From: an uncultured Paracoccaceae bacterium
Lineage (GTDB): Bacteria > Pseudomonadota > Alphaproteobacteria > Rhodobacterales > Rhodobacteraceae
Length of the DNA: 64,000 bases
Assembly: GCA_947495795.1 (NCBI GenBank)
Contig: CANMAI010000002.1
Location: 1-64,000 of the forward strand
Direction of reading: 5' to 3'
Shown: positions 20,804 through 36,815 of the stretch, one piece after another
Position numbering within the stretch: position 1 is the first letter of the stretch
Layout: the number at the start of each line of letters is the position of its first letter
Notes under the pieces: model-generated
Databases searched by the model: none
The model's input: the letters and a program-made list of their open reading frames with translations, nothing else
Told to the model about the DNA's origin: nothing
Made by a program: the position numbers and the translations under genes

Positions 20804-22050
20804 TTCTACGCCTTGCCTCCGGCTCGCTCTTTGCGCGTGCTTTGACCGTAGGGATGACTGTCCTTGCAGTTTCCCTTTCCGTGGCACTGTTTTTAGGTGT
20901 TGAGAAAGTGCGGACTGGGGCCAAGGCCAGCTTTGCGGATACAATTTCGGGCACTGATCTCATTATCGGCGCTCGGTCTGGATCAGTCCAACTTCTACTG
21001 TATTCCGTTTTCCGTATCGGCAACGCAACTAACAATCTGACATGGGAAAGCTATCAGGACATCGCAGCCCGGCCTGAAGTGGACTGGATCGTACCTATTT
21101 CCCTGGGCGACAGTCACCGCCAGTTCCGGGTAATGGGCACGACGCCTGCATTCTTTGATCGATACAGATACCGCTCTGGTCAACCTCTCGCGATGAGGGA
21201 CGGTGCCACGATGTCCGACCTCTTCGACACGGTCATTGGTGCAGATGTAGCCGCGACACTTGGCTATGATGTCGGCGCGCCTATTGTCGTTGCACATGGC
21301 TTGGCCTCTTTCAGTGAGCACGAGGATCAGCCGTTCCGCGTATCCGGCATCCTGGAAAAGACGGGCACGCCGGTAGATCGCACCGTAATCATCAGTCTCG
21401 AGGCAATCGAGGCGATCCATGTCGATTGGCAAAGTGGGGCGCAGATACCCGGCCAGTCCACGCCAGTCGATGTCATCCGGCAGATGAAGCTTGAGCCACA
21501 AGCAATCACCGCAGCTCTCATCGGCGTAAAGAGCCGTCTTCAGGTTTTTGGATTGCAGCGATCCATCAACGAGTACCCGCAAGAACCTCTGCTTGCAATC
21601 CTACCTGGCGTGGCCTTGCAGGAGCTATGGCAGATCGTTGGTATCGCTGAGACTGCGTTGATCGGGGTTTCCGCCATGGTCGTTGTTACTGCGCTGATTG
21701 GTATGATGGCCACGATCTTTTCCAGCTTGAATGAACGCCGCCGCGAGATGGCAATCTTCCGTGCAATGGGCGCTCGGCCACGTGTGATTTTAGGCCTGCT
21801 TGTTCTGGAGGCCGTTTTGATGGCCGCAATTGGTGCGGCCCTTGGTCTCGCTTTACTTTATATTGGTCTGCTCATCGGCCAGCCATTTGTGGACCGTGCT
21901 TTCGGTCTTTGGTTGCCAATTCAGGCCCCAACATTGCGGGAGGTTTGGGTCGTTTTGGGCGTTGTTGCTGCTGGCGCAGTCGTTAGCATAGCTCCAGCGC
22001 TGAGGGCCTATCGTATGTCACTTGCGGATGGTATGATGGTAAGGATTTGA
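20800..22050 (+). CDS. zrgC: FtsX/MacB-type permease of the zrg operon
   Basis: 416 aa. One N-terminal transmembrane helix (ALTVGMTVLAVSLSVALFLG), a large periplasmic MacB_PCD domain (about 45-270) and a C-terminal FtsX domain with three helices and the NERRREMAIFRAMGARP coupling segment. This is the usual four-helix topology. The first base lies inside the stop region of the ATPase gene. Together the two form an ABC complex of the lipoprotein-release/MacB type. The role in zinc homeostasis is inferred from the operon and from the Vibrio zrg precedent. Confidence 0.85.
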   Translation: MILRLASGSLFARALTVGMTVLAVSLSVALFLGVEKVRTGAKASFADTISGTDLIIGARSGSVQLLLYSVFRIGNATNNLTWESYQDIAARPEVDWIVPISLGDSHRQFRVMGTTPAFFDRYRYRSGQPLAMRDGATMSDLFDTVIGADVAATLGYDVGAPIVVAHGLASFSEHEDQPFRVSGILEKTGTPVDRTVIISLEAIEAIHVDWQSGAQIPGQSTPVDVIRQMKLEPQAITAALIGVKSRLQVFGLQRSINEYPQEPLLAILPGVALQELWQIVGIAETALIGVSAMVVVTALIGMMATIFSSLNERRREMAIFRAMGARPRVILGLLVLEAVLMAAIGAALGLALLYIGLLIGQPFVDRAFGLWLPIQAPTLREVWVVLGVVAAGAVVSIAPALRAYRMSLADGMMVRI

Positions 22051-22068
22051 GATGAAGGGACTGAGATA

Positions 22069-22572
22069 ATGAATTTGTCACGTCGCAAACTGATCGCAAC
22101 AGCTATGGCCAGCTCTGCGCTACCGCAAATTGCCTTCGCAAAAACACCCACTGAAGTCACATGGGATGATTTGATCCCGCTAGGCGTGCCCTATCCTGAG
22201 ATTGTCGGAGAAGGAGAGATCGACGAGCGCAATGACTATTGGCGCCCGGTCTTCGATGCGAATGCCAGCAAATTGAACCCAGCACTGGACGGTGCGTACA
22301 TCAAGATGCCTGGCTTCATTATTCCGATTGATCTTTCAACGAGCGGCGTGACCAGCTTCGTGCTGGTCCCGTATGTAGGGGCCTGCATTCACACGCCGCC
22401 GCCGCCTCCTAACCAGCTTGTATTTGTTAGAACCGAAACCCCTTGGCCCAATGAAAATTTGTGGGATGCGGTGTGGGTGATCGGTGAGATGCAGCATGAG
22501 GCTCAATCCACCGAAGTTGCGGAAGTCGGCTACACGTTAAAAGCCGACCAAATGGAAGTCTATGTATGGTAA
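22069..22572 (+). CDS. zrgD: DUF3299 protein with Tat-type signal (first copy)
   Basis: 167 aa. The N-terminus MNLSRRKLIATAMASSALPQ carries a twin-arginine motif before a hydrophobic segment, so export through Tat is likely. The mature domain is DUF3299: GFIIPIDLSTSGVTSFVLVP, then GACIHTPPPPPNQLVFV with a conserved Cys and His next to a proline run, a plausible metal site. It ends in YVW. Tat export suggests folding or metal loading in the cytoplasm. It overlaps the second copy by seven bases. Confidence 0.78.
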   Translation: MNLSRRKLIATAMASSALPQIAFAKTPTEVTWDDLIPLGVPYPEIVGEGEIDERNDYWRPVFDANASKLNPALDGAYIKMPGFIIPIDLSTSGVTSFVLVPYVGACIHTPPPPPNQLVFVRTETPWPNENLWDAVWVIGEMQHEAQSTEVAEVGYTLKADQMEVYVW

Positions 22573-23078
22573 AATCAGCTGCTGATCGACGGCAATTTAT
22601 GGCGAGCTTTGGTGCCTTTGCAATCATACCGCAAATTTCGCGGGCAGAGGGTTATGTTGATCTGAACTGGCCGGATCTAGTGCCAACGGGGCAACCTGCT
22701 ATGTCACCGATGCTTCAGGGTTTGATTCAGCACGAACAAGCGCCTCTCTCCAGTCAACAACCTGAATCGAATGGTGTGCGCACTGAATGGAATGGAAAAG
22801 TCGTTCGCCTACCGGGCTTTATATTGCCCATAGACTATTCCGGTACTGGCGTTACGGCCTTCATTCTAGTGCCGTTTATTGGCGCATGCGTCCACGTTCC
22901 GCCCCCTCCCGCTAACCAACTCGTTTTTGTCACAACAGAAAAACCTTACGAGAGTTCAGGACTTTACGAGCCTGTAAATGTCATTGGCATGTTTGGAACA
23001 GCATCTATGTCGACGCAAGTTGCTGATATCGCCTATGCTTTATCCGCGGATAGCATTGAACCTTTCGAAGCATGGTAG
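22566..23078 (+). CDS. zrgE: DUF3299 protein with Tat-type signal (second copy)
   Basis: 170 aa paralogue of the preceding gene. The N-terminus has ADRRQFMASFGAFAIIPQ, a twin-arginine motif with hydrophobic core. The DUF3299 block is repeated: GFILPIDYSGTGVTAFILVP and GACVHVPPPPANQLVFV, keeping the Cys-x-His and proline run. A 30-residue insert after the signal (TGQPAMSPMLQGLIQHEQAP) distinguishes it from the first copy. ATG 22566 lies inside the end of the upstream gene (TATGG...TAA). Two tandem Tat-exported copies point to a pair or heterodimer in the periplasm. It is the last gene of the operon. Confidence 0.78.
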   Translation: MVKSAADRRQFMASFGAFAIIPQISRAEGYVDLNWPDLVPTGQPAMSPMLQGLIQHEQAPLSSQQPESNGVRTEWNGKVVRLPGFILPIDYSGTGVTAFILVPFIGACVHVPPPPANQLVFVTTEKPYESSGLYEPVNVIGMFGTASMSTQVADIAYALSADSIEPFEAW

Positions 23079-23175
23079 TGTCTTTGTTCAGAGCTTAGAG
23101 GGCAATCAGGTCAGTTTAATAAGAGACCGTTTCTGACCAACCAGGGAATTGTCCTTCCCCGCTGAAAATGGGCCA

Positions 23176-23520
23176 CTAAGCGTGGGGCAATTCGGAGAGT
23201 ACGTAGGCACGGCATTTTGGAGACTGGCCAACCAAGTGATCGAGTCTTGCACGCGGGATTGCGACTGTTGCAACGTCCGTGTCCGCCTCGACGCAATAAT
23301 CCTCATGAGCCAGAAGGATGGCGATTGTAGGTACGCTGCTTTTGCTCCGGTGCGCAAGTTACTGCATGATCTTCCGGCTACCCTCGGACAGTTGCTGAGC
23401 ACGCACTGTTCCCTCTGACACCAAAAGCAGGGCTTCGGTGACAGAACCTGGGTCGAAAAACACAGCGCCCCTGGGCGCGGTCTGCTGCCTAGCGTTACCT
23501 AACATACGCACCCTCAAAAC
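23176..23520 (-). pseudogene. Decayed Crp/Fnr-family regulator
   Basis: Minus-strand pieces of the cyclic-nucleotide-binding-like domain survive in two frames. The first reads GAVFFDPGSVTEALLLVSEG, then TVRAQQLSEGSRKIMQ and a TAA. About 40 bases on, the next frame reads TIAILLAHEDYCVEADTDVA, TVAIPRARLDHLVG and CRAYVLSELPHA before TAG 23176. These match consecutive parts of Crp/Fnr effector domains; the DNA-binding helix-turn-helix is missing. At least one stop and one frameshift are present. It precedes genes that carry FNR-type boxes, so it may be the former local regulator. Confidence 0.65.
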
Positions 23521-23684
23521 CGGGTTTTGTGCACCTCCCACAGCCTGTTGAAAAGGGCCTGTGCGAGGGTATGCGCAACTCTTGGTCAGGAGCTTACTGC
23601 GACGATGAGCCTTACGGAAAGGAGCCAACGAGCCCCGGAGGAGGACCAGAAAGTCGCTGACTTCTGTGCCGTACTGGCCGCAGC

Positions 23685-23698
23685 TTGAGCAAGATCAA
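23685..23698. promoter_or_regulatory. FNR/FixK-type box (one mismatch)
   Basis: TTGAG-CAAG-ATCAA matches the FnrL/FixK consensus TTGAT-N4-ATCAA at nine of ten positions. It lies 48 bp before the ABC ATPase start, a normal place for an activator site. Confidence 0.55.
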
Positions 23699-23746
23699 GG
23701 CCCTTGATGTTACGGGCTGCCATGGTCTCTCACGAAAGGATTCACG

Positions 23747-24454
23747 ATGCCCGAGATGGTGTTCAGAACGAAGCATGTCTCCAAGATCTATGACACTGGC
23801 GAAGTTAAGGTCTTTGCGCTTGATGGCGTCGATCTGGAGCTTTTCGCGGGTGAGCTTGCTGTGCTTCTCGGCCCTTCGGGTAGCGGAAAATCTACGCTGC
23901 TGAATATTCTGGGAGGGCTTGATCACGCAACCTCTGGCAGGGTCTGGTTTCGTGACCTAGAGTTGACTGATCTGAGCGACCGGGGGCTGACACGCTACCG
24001 GCGTGACCATGTGGGTTTCGTTTTCCAGTTCTACAATCTGGTGCCGAGCCTAACGGCGCGTGAAAACGTTCAACTCGTTACCGATGTGGCAGCGACCCCG
24101 ATGGCGCCTGCCGAGGCGCTCGATCTGGTGGGCCTCGGTCATCGGCTGGATCACTTTCCCGCCGAAATGTCTGGTGGTGAGCAGCAGCGGGTTGCCATCG
24201 CCCGCGCGATTGCCAAGCGGCCGGAGGTGCTTTTGTGCGACGAGCCGACGGGTGCGCTGGACAGCAAGACAGGCGTGCAGGTTCTGGAAGCTCTGCGCCA
24301 TATCAACGAGGCGTTCGGGACGACGACCGCTGTGATCACACACAACGCTGCCATCCGAAAAATGGCGCACCGGGTTGTGATGTTTCAAGACGGGAAGATC
24401 AGTGACGTGCTGATCAACGAAACCCGCCTTATGCCATCTGAGATTGTCTGGTGA
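23747..24454 (+). CDS. ABC transporter ATPase (MacB/LolD type)
   Basis: 235 aa. Walker [20 protein letters not shown]-loop [13 protein letters not shown], signature [16 protein letters not shown], Walker [14 protein letters not shown]-loop ITHN. The SD is AAGG before ATG 23747. It heads a three-gene set with an 787-aa FtsX-type permease and a HlyD-like adaptor, the order of a MacAB-like tripartite or related stress exporter. The upstream FNR-like box suggests induction at low oxygen. The substrate is unknown. Confidence 0.88.
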   Translation: MPEMVFRTKHVSKIYDTGEVKVFALDGVDLELFAGELAVLLGPSGSGKSTLLNILGGLDHATSGRVWFRDLELTDLSDRGLTRYRRDHVGFVFQFYNLVPSLTARENVQLVTDVAATPMAPAEALDLVGLGHRLDHFPAEMSGGEQQRVAIARAIAKRPEVLLCDEPTGALDSKTGVQVLEALRHINEAFGTTTAVITHNAAIRKMAHRVVMFQDGKISDVLINETRLMPSEIVW

Positions 24455-24461
24455 GTAAGTG

Positions 24462-26825
24462 ATGCAAGCCCTTGATCGCAAACTCATAAGGGATTTCCAG
24501 AGGCTCTGGGCACAGGCGCTTGCCATAGCGCTGGTTTTGGCCTGTGGAGTGGCAATTCTGCAGACTTCCGTGGGAATGTCGCGCGCGCTGGAAGATACTC
24601 GAGCGGCTTATTATGAGCGTAATCGCTTTGCGGATATTTTCGCTGAAGCGCGCCGCGTGCCGCTGAGCCTGATTTCCGAGATCGAGGCGATTGAGGGGGT
24701 TTGGGCCGTTGAGCCACGGATTACCGGCGATGCGGTTCTGGATATTCCCGGGCGGGTTGAAACAGCCATGGGCAACATCATCTCTGTGCCGCAAACCGGC
24801 ATGTCGCGCCTGAATGTGCCGATCCTGCGCAGCGGGCGAATGCCGGATCCTGAAGCCATTGATGAAGTGGCGGTCAACGAGCCCTTTGCAATTGCCAACG
24901 GGTTTCGGCCAGGGGACATTTTTTTCGCCAATCTAAATGGGCAGAAGCGTCCGTTGACGATTACTGGTACGGTGCTTTCGCCGGAATTCATCTATACGAT
25001 CGGCCCCGGCGCATTGTTGCCAGACAACAAGGGTTTCGGCATTCTGTGGATGTCGGAGCGAGCCACTGCGGCTGCGTTTGATATGACAGGCGCCTTCAAC
25101 TCCGTTTCGCTGAAATTAACGGCATCGGCACGACCCGATGTGGTGATCGACGCGCTTGATGATTTGCTCGATCCTTACGGCGGGCTTGGTGCGCATGATC
25201 GCAGCCTTCAGCAATCGGACGCATTTGTGGAGGCAGAAATTGCCCAACAGCGCAGCATGGCGCTGATCCTGCCGCCGATCTTCTTTGCGATCAGCGCCTT
25301 TCTTGTGAATATGGTTGTTGGCCGGATCATCCAACTGGAACGCAGTGAAATCGGACTTCTGAAGGCGATCGGCTATTCTGATGCCGAGATATGCTTTCAC
25401 TACCTCCTGCTTGCGGGCTTGATTGCCCTCGCCGGGATTTTGATAGGGTGGTGTGTTGGAGACTGGCTTTCGCGAAGTGTATCCCGGCAATATGCGCAGT
25501 TCTTCGACTTTCCGTTTCTCGTTTATCACACTTCTTACGCCGCTTTCATTATTTCAGGCAGCATAGGCCTTGCCACGGCAATCATCGGTGCTGCGAGGAG
25601 TGCGCTGCAAGCGGCGCGGCTCGCTCCCGCGGTTGCAATGTTGCCGCCCGCCCCGCCGCACTTCAAGCGAAGTATACTGGACAGGCTTTTGTCAGCGCTG
25701 CGCATTTCGCAACCTACGATGATGATACTGCGCAGTTTTTTGCGTTGGCCGGTGCGGGCAGCTTTTACTTCTCTGGGGTTGTCATTGGCTGTTGCGGTGT
25801 TGATTGCAGCCAGCTTCATAGGTGATTCATTGGATGAGATCATCGACAGCGCATTCTATCAGTCGAACCGTCAGGACGCGATGCTGCTCTTTGCAGAGGA
25901 CCTGCCGGAGAGCGCCCTGGAGGATATCCGGCGTTTGCCCGGCATTCTTCAGCTTGAAGGCCAGCAGTATGGCGCGGCCATTTTGCGCAACGGCCATCTT
26001 ACTAAGCGTATCGCCATAGAGGCACGCCGCCCGGATCCAGACCTTAGCCGTGTGGTGGGGGACAGGGGCCAGACCCTGAATGCGCCGGATGAGGGCATTT
26101 TGCTATCCACGCGGCTTGCGGATCATCTTCAAGTGACCACCGGAGACATGATCGAGGCCGAGTTCTTGAGCGGCAAGCGTGGCACCTACCAGATCTCGGT
26201 TGCAGGTACGGTAACTCAGTTTTTCGGGTTGGGGGCATATATGGACCTAGGCGCACTCAACCGTCTTTTCCATCAATCTCCGCAGATCTCGGTTGCCAAT
26301 GCGACGTTGGATGAGGGGCAGACCGAGGCGCTTCACGCGGCGATGAAGGAGATCCCGAAGCTGACCGGCACAGTTATGCTTACCACATCCCGCCGTTCGT
26401 TTCAGGAAACAATCAGCCGCAACGTGCTTATCATGTCCACCATCTACACGACCATTGCCCTGCTGATTACGTTTGGGGTGGCCTACAATGGCGCGCGCAT
26501 CCAGCTTTCAGAGCGGGCACGGGAACTGGCGAGCCTGCGTATTCTTGGCTTCGGACGTGCCGAAGTCTCTTACATTTTGATGGGGGAGACGATGGCACTG
26601 GCGCTGATCGCACAGCCTTTGGGATGGTTGTTTGGAAGCGGAATTGCCTATGCCATGACCAGCGACTTTTCGAGCGATCTCTATTCCATGCCGCTCATCC
26701 TGAAACCCGCAACCTTCGCTGTCGCTAGCCTTGTTGTGCTGGGCGCAGCGTTCCTGTCTTCGCTTTTGGTGCGTCGGCGGATTGATCGGCTGGATCTGGT
26801 TACCGTGATGAAAACGAGGGAGTAA
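24462..26825 (+). CDS. FtsX-family permease, duplicated form
   Basis: 787 aa with two FtsX halves. An N-terminal helix (QALAIALVLACGVAILQTSV) leads into a MacB-type periplasmic domain; helices cluster at about 265-400 with coupling segment RSEIGLLKAIGYSDAE; a second helix near 425 (AFTSLGLSLAVAVLIAASFI) and a second periplasmic domain follow; the last three helices lie at 650-780 with RARELASLRILGFGRAE. This eight-helix-type architecture differs from the four-helix MacB and resembles DevC/large lipoprotein-release permeases. ATG 24462 or the adjacent GTG 24459 may be the start. It lies between the ATPase and the adaptor in one operon. Confidence 0.85.
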   Translation: MQALDRKLIRDFQRLWAQALAIALVLACGVAILQTSVGMSRALEDTRAAYYERNRFADIFAEARRVPLSLISEIEAIEGVWAVEPRITGDAVLDIPGRVETAMGNIISVPQTGMSRLNVPILRSGRMPDPEAIDEVAVNEPFAIANGFRPGDIFFANLNGQKRPLTITGTVLSPEFIYTIGPGALLPDNKGFGILWMSERATAAAFDMTGAFNSVSLKLTASARPDVVIDALDDLLDPYGGLGAHDRSLQQSDAFVEAEIAQQRSMALILPPIFFAISAFLVNMVVGRIIQLERSEIGLLKAIGYSDAEICFHYLLLAGLIALAGILIGWCVGDWLSRSVSRQYAQFFDFPFLVYHTSYAAFIISGSIGLATAIIGAARSALQAARLAPAVAMLPPAPPHFKRSILDRLLSALRISQPTMMILRSFLRWPVRAAFTSLGLSLAVAVLIAASFIGDSLDEIIDSAFYQSNRQDAMLLFAEDLPESALEDIRRLPGILQLEGQQYGAAILRNGHLTKRIAIEARRPDPDLSRVVGDRGQTLNAPDEGILLSTRLADHLQVTTGDMIEAEFLSGKRGTYQISVAGTVTQFFGLGAYMDLGALNRLFHQSPQISVANATLDEGQTEALHAAMKEIPKLTGTVMLTTSRRSFQETISRNVLIMSTIYTTIALLITFGVAYNGARIQLSERARELASLRILGFGRAEVSYILMGETMALALIAQPLGWLFGSGIAYAMTSDFSSDLYSMPLILKPATFAVASLVVLGAAFLSSLLVRRRIDRLDLVTVMKTRE

Positions 26826-26829
26826 CCCA

Positions 26830-28047
26830 ATGGCTTTGAAACCCCGCAATATCGGATTTGCAGCCCTTGCTGTTTTGGTGCTTGGCACGCTGTTGTTTAT
26901 TGCCTTTCGCACCGAACCTGTGCCGGTGGATCTCCATACCGTTAAGCGCGGACCTATGCAGATTACGATCAATGCGGATGGCAAGACAAAGATCCGCGAG
27001 ATCTATGATGTAGCGGCACCCATCACCGGAACGGCCCGCCGTGCGCCGGTGGCCGTTGGAGATGCTGTCATTGAAGGAGATACGGTTGTGGCTGTTGTTG
27101 AACCAGCGGCGCCCAGCCTGCTGGACACACGTACCCGCATTCAGGCGCAGGCCGCAGTGAGTGAAGCAGAGGCTTCTCTACGCGTAGCGGAAAGCCAGCT
27201 TCGCAAGACGGAAGAGGATCTGGATTACGTGCAGTCTCAGTATCAGCGGGCCAAGGCGCTGGTGGATCGTGGTGTCGCATCTTTCACAAGGCTGGAGTCT
27301 GCGGCGCAGGCGCTATCGGCAAGTGAGGCGGCGCGAGATGCCGCCCTTTCCGGCCTTGATATGGCATCCGGTTCTCTGGAGCGTGCCCGCGCTGCACTGA
27401 TTGAGCCGACATCCGATGATGAGAGTGCCAACGGAACGTGCTGTGTTCAGATCTTCGCGCCGATCACGGGAACTGTACTGGCGGTTGATATTGTCAGCGA
27501 GCGGCCGGTTATCGCGGGCGCGCGTCTGCTTTCGATTGGCCAGACGGGTGATCTGGAGATTGTTGCGGATCTTTTGTCCAGTGACGCTGTTCGCCTGAAC
27601 CCCGGTGCCCGCGTGTATGTTGAGCGGTGGGGTGGGCCTGCTCCTCTGGAGGCGCGGTTGCGGTCGGCGGATCCTGCTGCACGGACAAAGGTGTCGGCAC
27701 TCGGGATTGAGGAGCAGCGGGTGGATGTCGATTTCGATCTGTTGTCGCTGCCGGAGGCACGCCCGGGCCTTGGGGACGGGTTCTCCGTGTTCCTCAGAAT
27801 TGTGGAATGGGAGGCGGAGGACGTCGTGCAGATCCCGCTCAGTGCTGTTTTTCGTGAAGGTGAAACATGGTTCACATTCGTGGAGGCGGCGGGGCTGGCC
27901 CGGAAGGTTGAGATCGAGATTGGGCTCAAGAACAGCACGATGGCACAGGTTCTCAGCGGGTTGGAGCCGGGTGCGCGCGTTATCATGCATCCCAGCGACG
28001 AGATTGCGGAGGGGGTGCCAGTCCGTGAACGATCCGTGTTGAAGTGA
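26830..28047 (+). CDS. HlyD/MacA-type periplasmic adaptor
   Basis: 405 aa. N-terminal membrane anchor (IGFAALAVLVLGTLLFIAF), then a lipoyl-like half (REIYDVAAPITGTARRAPVA), a long helical hairpin rich in Ala/Glu (about 95-185, coiled coil), and the second lipoyl half with CVQIFAPITGTVLAVDI, followed by a beta-barrel. This is the membrane fusion protein fold. It begins four bases after the permease stop. With the ATPase and permease it would form an envelope-spanning exporter, needing an outer-membrane channel that is not in the window. Confidence 0.87.
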   Translation: MALKPRNIGFAALAVLVLGTLLFIAFRTEPVPVDLHTVKRGPMQITINADGKTKIREIYDVAAPITGTARRAPVAVGDAVIEGDTVVAVVEPAAPSLLDTRTRIQAQAAVSEAEASLRVAESQLRKTEEDLDYVQSQYQRAKALVDRGVASFTRLESAAQALSASEAARDAALSGLDMASGSLERARAALIEPTSDDESANGTCCVQIFAPITGTVLAVDIVSERPVIAGARLLSIGQTGDLEIVADLLSSDAVRLNPGARVYVERWGGPAPLEARLRSADPAARTKVSALGIEEQRVDVDFDLLSLPEARPGLGDGFSVFLRIVEWEAEDVVQIPLSAVFREGETWFTFVEAAGLARKVEIEIGLKNSTMAQVLSGLEPGARVIMHPSDEIAEGVPVRERSVLK

Positions 28048-28061
28048 TCGATTCCTAAACA

Positions 28062-29170
28062 CGCACTTAAGCCGGATCGACATCAAGGCGCATGCGGAGC
28101 TGGGCAGTCTGACCAGTGGGGTGCCTCCGGCGGCGCTGACCACTGCATATCTGGATTGGGCGATGCATCGTTTCTGATCTCCAAACAAGCAGGACAAGCT
28201 GCTGGTGAAAGACGGTGATGATGTTGCTTCGGCTTGGACGGATCTACTGACGAGCGGAGTGCGGATGGTGGACGCTCTGGAACCTGATGCCTCCGCGGAT
28301 AAGCGTTTCCGCGGTGACGGTCGGCAGCACCTGCAGTTCTCTCTTTTTGCCAGATGCTTTCTCAGTCAGCAGGATAGGTGGTAGGCCGCAACCAGTGACG
28401 TGCGCGGAATCGACCCCGCGCATGCACAAATTGTGAGTTCTGTGGCCCGACAGATTCTTGATGCGATTTCGCTCGCATTTTTGCTCCGACGAACCCGTTT
28501 GCTTTGAAACAGAGTATCGAGGAGCAGGGCCGGAACTGTCTGTGTGGACTTTAGAACTACAGCGAAGACTTCAACATGCTGTTCAGGGGCGATACGCGCG
28601 CTGACCAAATAGCCGGCACGTTTCGGATGCTGCGCTCAAACGATCTGTTCTGGAGTCGGGTGGTCCACCATTATCTGCTGGGCGAGCGGACGCCCACGAA
28701 CGATCTGATGGCCGCGAACACGAACGCAACGCGTATACCAGCAAGGATGCGCTCAGAGTATCTACGTGCGCTCTTTCTGGAGAACCAGCTGGCACGCGGC
28801 CAGTTCCTTGCGCGCAGCAAGCCTGTAGCGCTGACGGATATCAGAGTGCCTATCTTTTGCGTGGGCACCGAAACGGACCGCGTCTCTCCCTGGCGCTCGG
28901 TCTACAACGTCTGTCTGCTGACAAACACTGACGTGACTTTTCTTTTGACACGCGGCGGACACAACACCGGGATCATCTCAGAGCCAGGGCATCGGCGGTG
29001 CCAAAACGCATCGGCGATAAAGTCGAGGGTGAGGTGTATCCTAGTGCAGATATCTGGTTCGATGGATCTGAGCTGAGGAAGAGATCATGATGGCCGGAGC
29101 GGAGCCACCGGTTGGCCGCGCGGTCACAATCACAGGCCAGGTTTCAAGCGCTGAAAGCCCCGGTACCGAG
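28062..29170 (+). pseudogene. phaC: Polyhydroxyalkanoate synthase (PhaC), heavily decayed
   Basis: Collinear PhaC fragments remain in shifting frames: LTSGVPPAALTTAYLDWAMH and a stop; ADKRFRGDGRQHLQFSLFAR plus CFLSQQDRW and a stop; ATSDVRGIDPAHAQIVSSVA, RQILDAIS; then, one frame over, TNPFALKQSIEEQGRN and NYSEDFNMLF. The sequence jumps directly to the late part (MLRSNDLFWSRVVHHYLLGE, ALTDIRVPIFCVGTETDRV, LLTRGGHNTGI) and ends with WPERSHRLAARS after another stop. About 250 codons, including the catalytic cysteine region, are deleted. The gene cannot make active synthase. It sits next to an intact phasin. Confidence 0.85.
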
Positions 29171-29220
29171 GTAATACATCGTTGGTGAACATCAGTTATT
29201 TTTTGCTTGGGCGTTGCAGA

Positions 29221-29574
29221 TCAATTGGCGTTGCCTTTGAGGGCGGACGTCATGAATTTGTTACTCATTTCGACCAGTTTCCCGGTTTCGGTTGTGTATT
29301 GCTCAATCGCGTTCTGCACGAAATCGGACTGTATCTTGCGCAACTCCCCCGCATCCTTGCAGTGAATGATCTGGTGCTGGGCTTTCACATCCTCCTTAAT
29401 ACGGTCAGCGATGAACTGCGTTACCTCGCTTCCCATTGCACTCATATTCTCGAGCATGGTTGTGCCCATCCACGTCATTGGCCCGAGGCCTGCCTTTTGC
29501 AGATCGGTCATCGCCTTCAATGCAGTAGCTGTCGGATCTTCCAACGTGCCACCGGTTGTCTGTTTATCGGCCAT
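29221..29574 (-). CDS. Phasin-family protein
   Basis: 117 aa. It has the phasin_2 pattern: an amphipathic helical core FIADRIKEDVKAQHQIIHCK, then DAGELRKIQSDFVQNAIEQY and TGKLVEMSNKF. Phasins coat PHA granules. ATG 29574 follows AAGGAGGG at ideal spacing; the longer open frame upstream is not used. The FNR-type box at 29636-29649 lies 61 bp upstream and would serve it on the minus strand. It faces the dead phaC, so it may now act on granules made by another synthase, or have a stress role. Confidence 0.78.
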   Translation of the reverse strand: MADKQTTGGTLEDPTATALKAMTDLQKAGLGPMTWMGTTMLENMSAMGSEVTQFIADRIKEDVKAQHQIIHCKDAGELRKIQSDFVQNAIEQYTTETGKLVEMSNKFMTSALKGNAN

Positions 29575-29635
29575 GTTGAGCCCTCCTTTTGGCCATCGCG
29601 TTTGCGCCACTCTAGCGTACTCCTTTCTGTCTCTC

Positions 29636-29649
29636 TTGATATCTATCAA
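29636..29649. promoter_or_regulatory. Perfect FNR/FixK-type box between divergent genes
   Basis: TTGAT-ATCT-ATCAA is an exact match to the FnrL/FixK palindrome. It lies between the divergent phasin gene (61 bp away) and the P-type ATPase gene (55 bp away). It predicts oxygen-limited induction of one or both. Confidence 0.75.
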
Positions 29650-29704
29650 GGCGAGCCTGATTGCTGCCGAATACTTGGGTAATTGAGCAAAGCAGCAGGT
29701 GCCG

Positions 29705-36689
<6,985 letters not shown>

Positions 36690-36815
36690 ATGTAAGCGCT
36701 AACTCTTTGTATTTGATGAGGTAATTTTTTTATCACTTAAAGTTCCTCAAAAGTTCTTGACGATAGGTTAAGAAGGTGGAACATTAAGTGAACAAGGAAC
36801 AAAAGGAGACTTACG

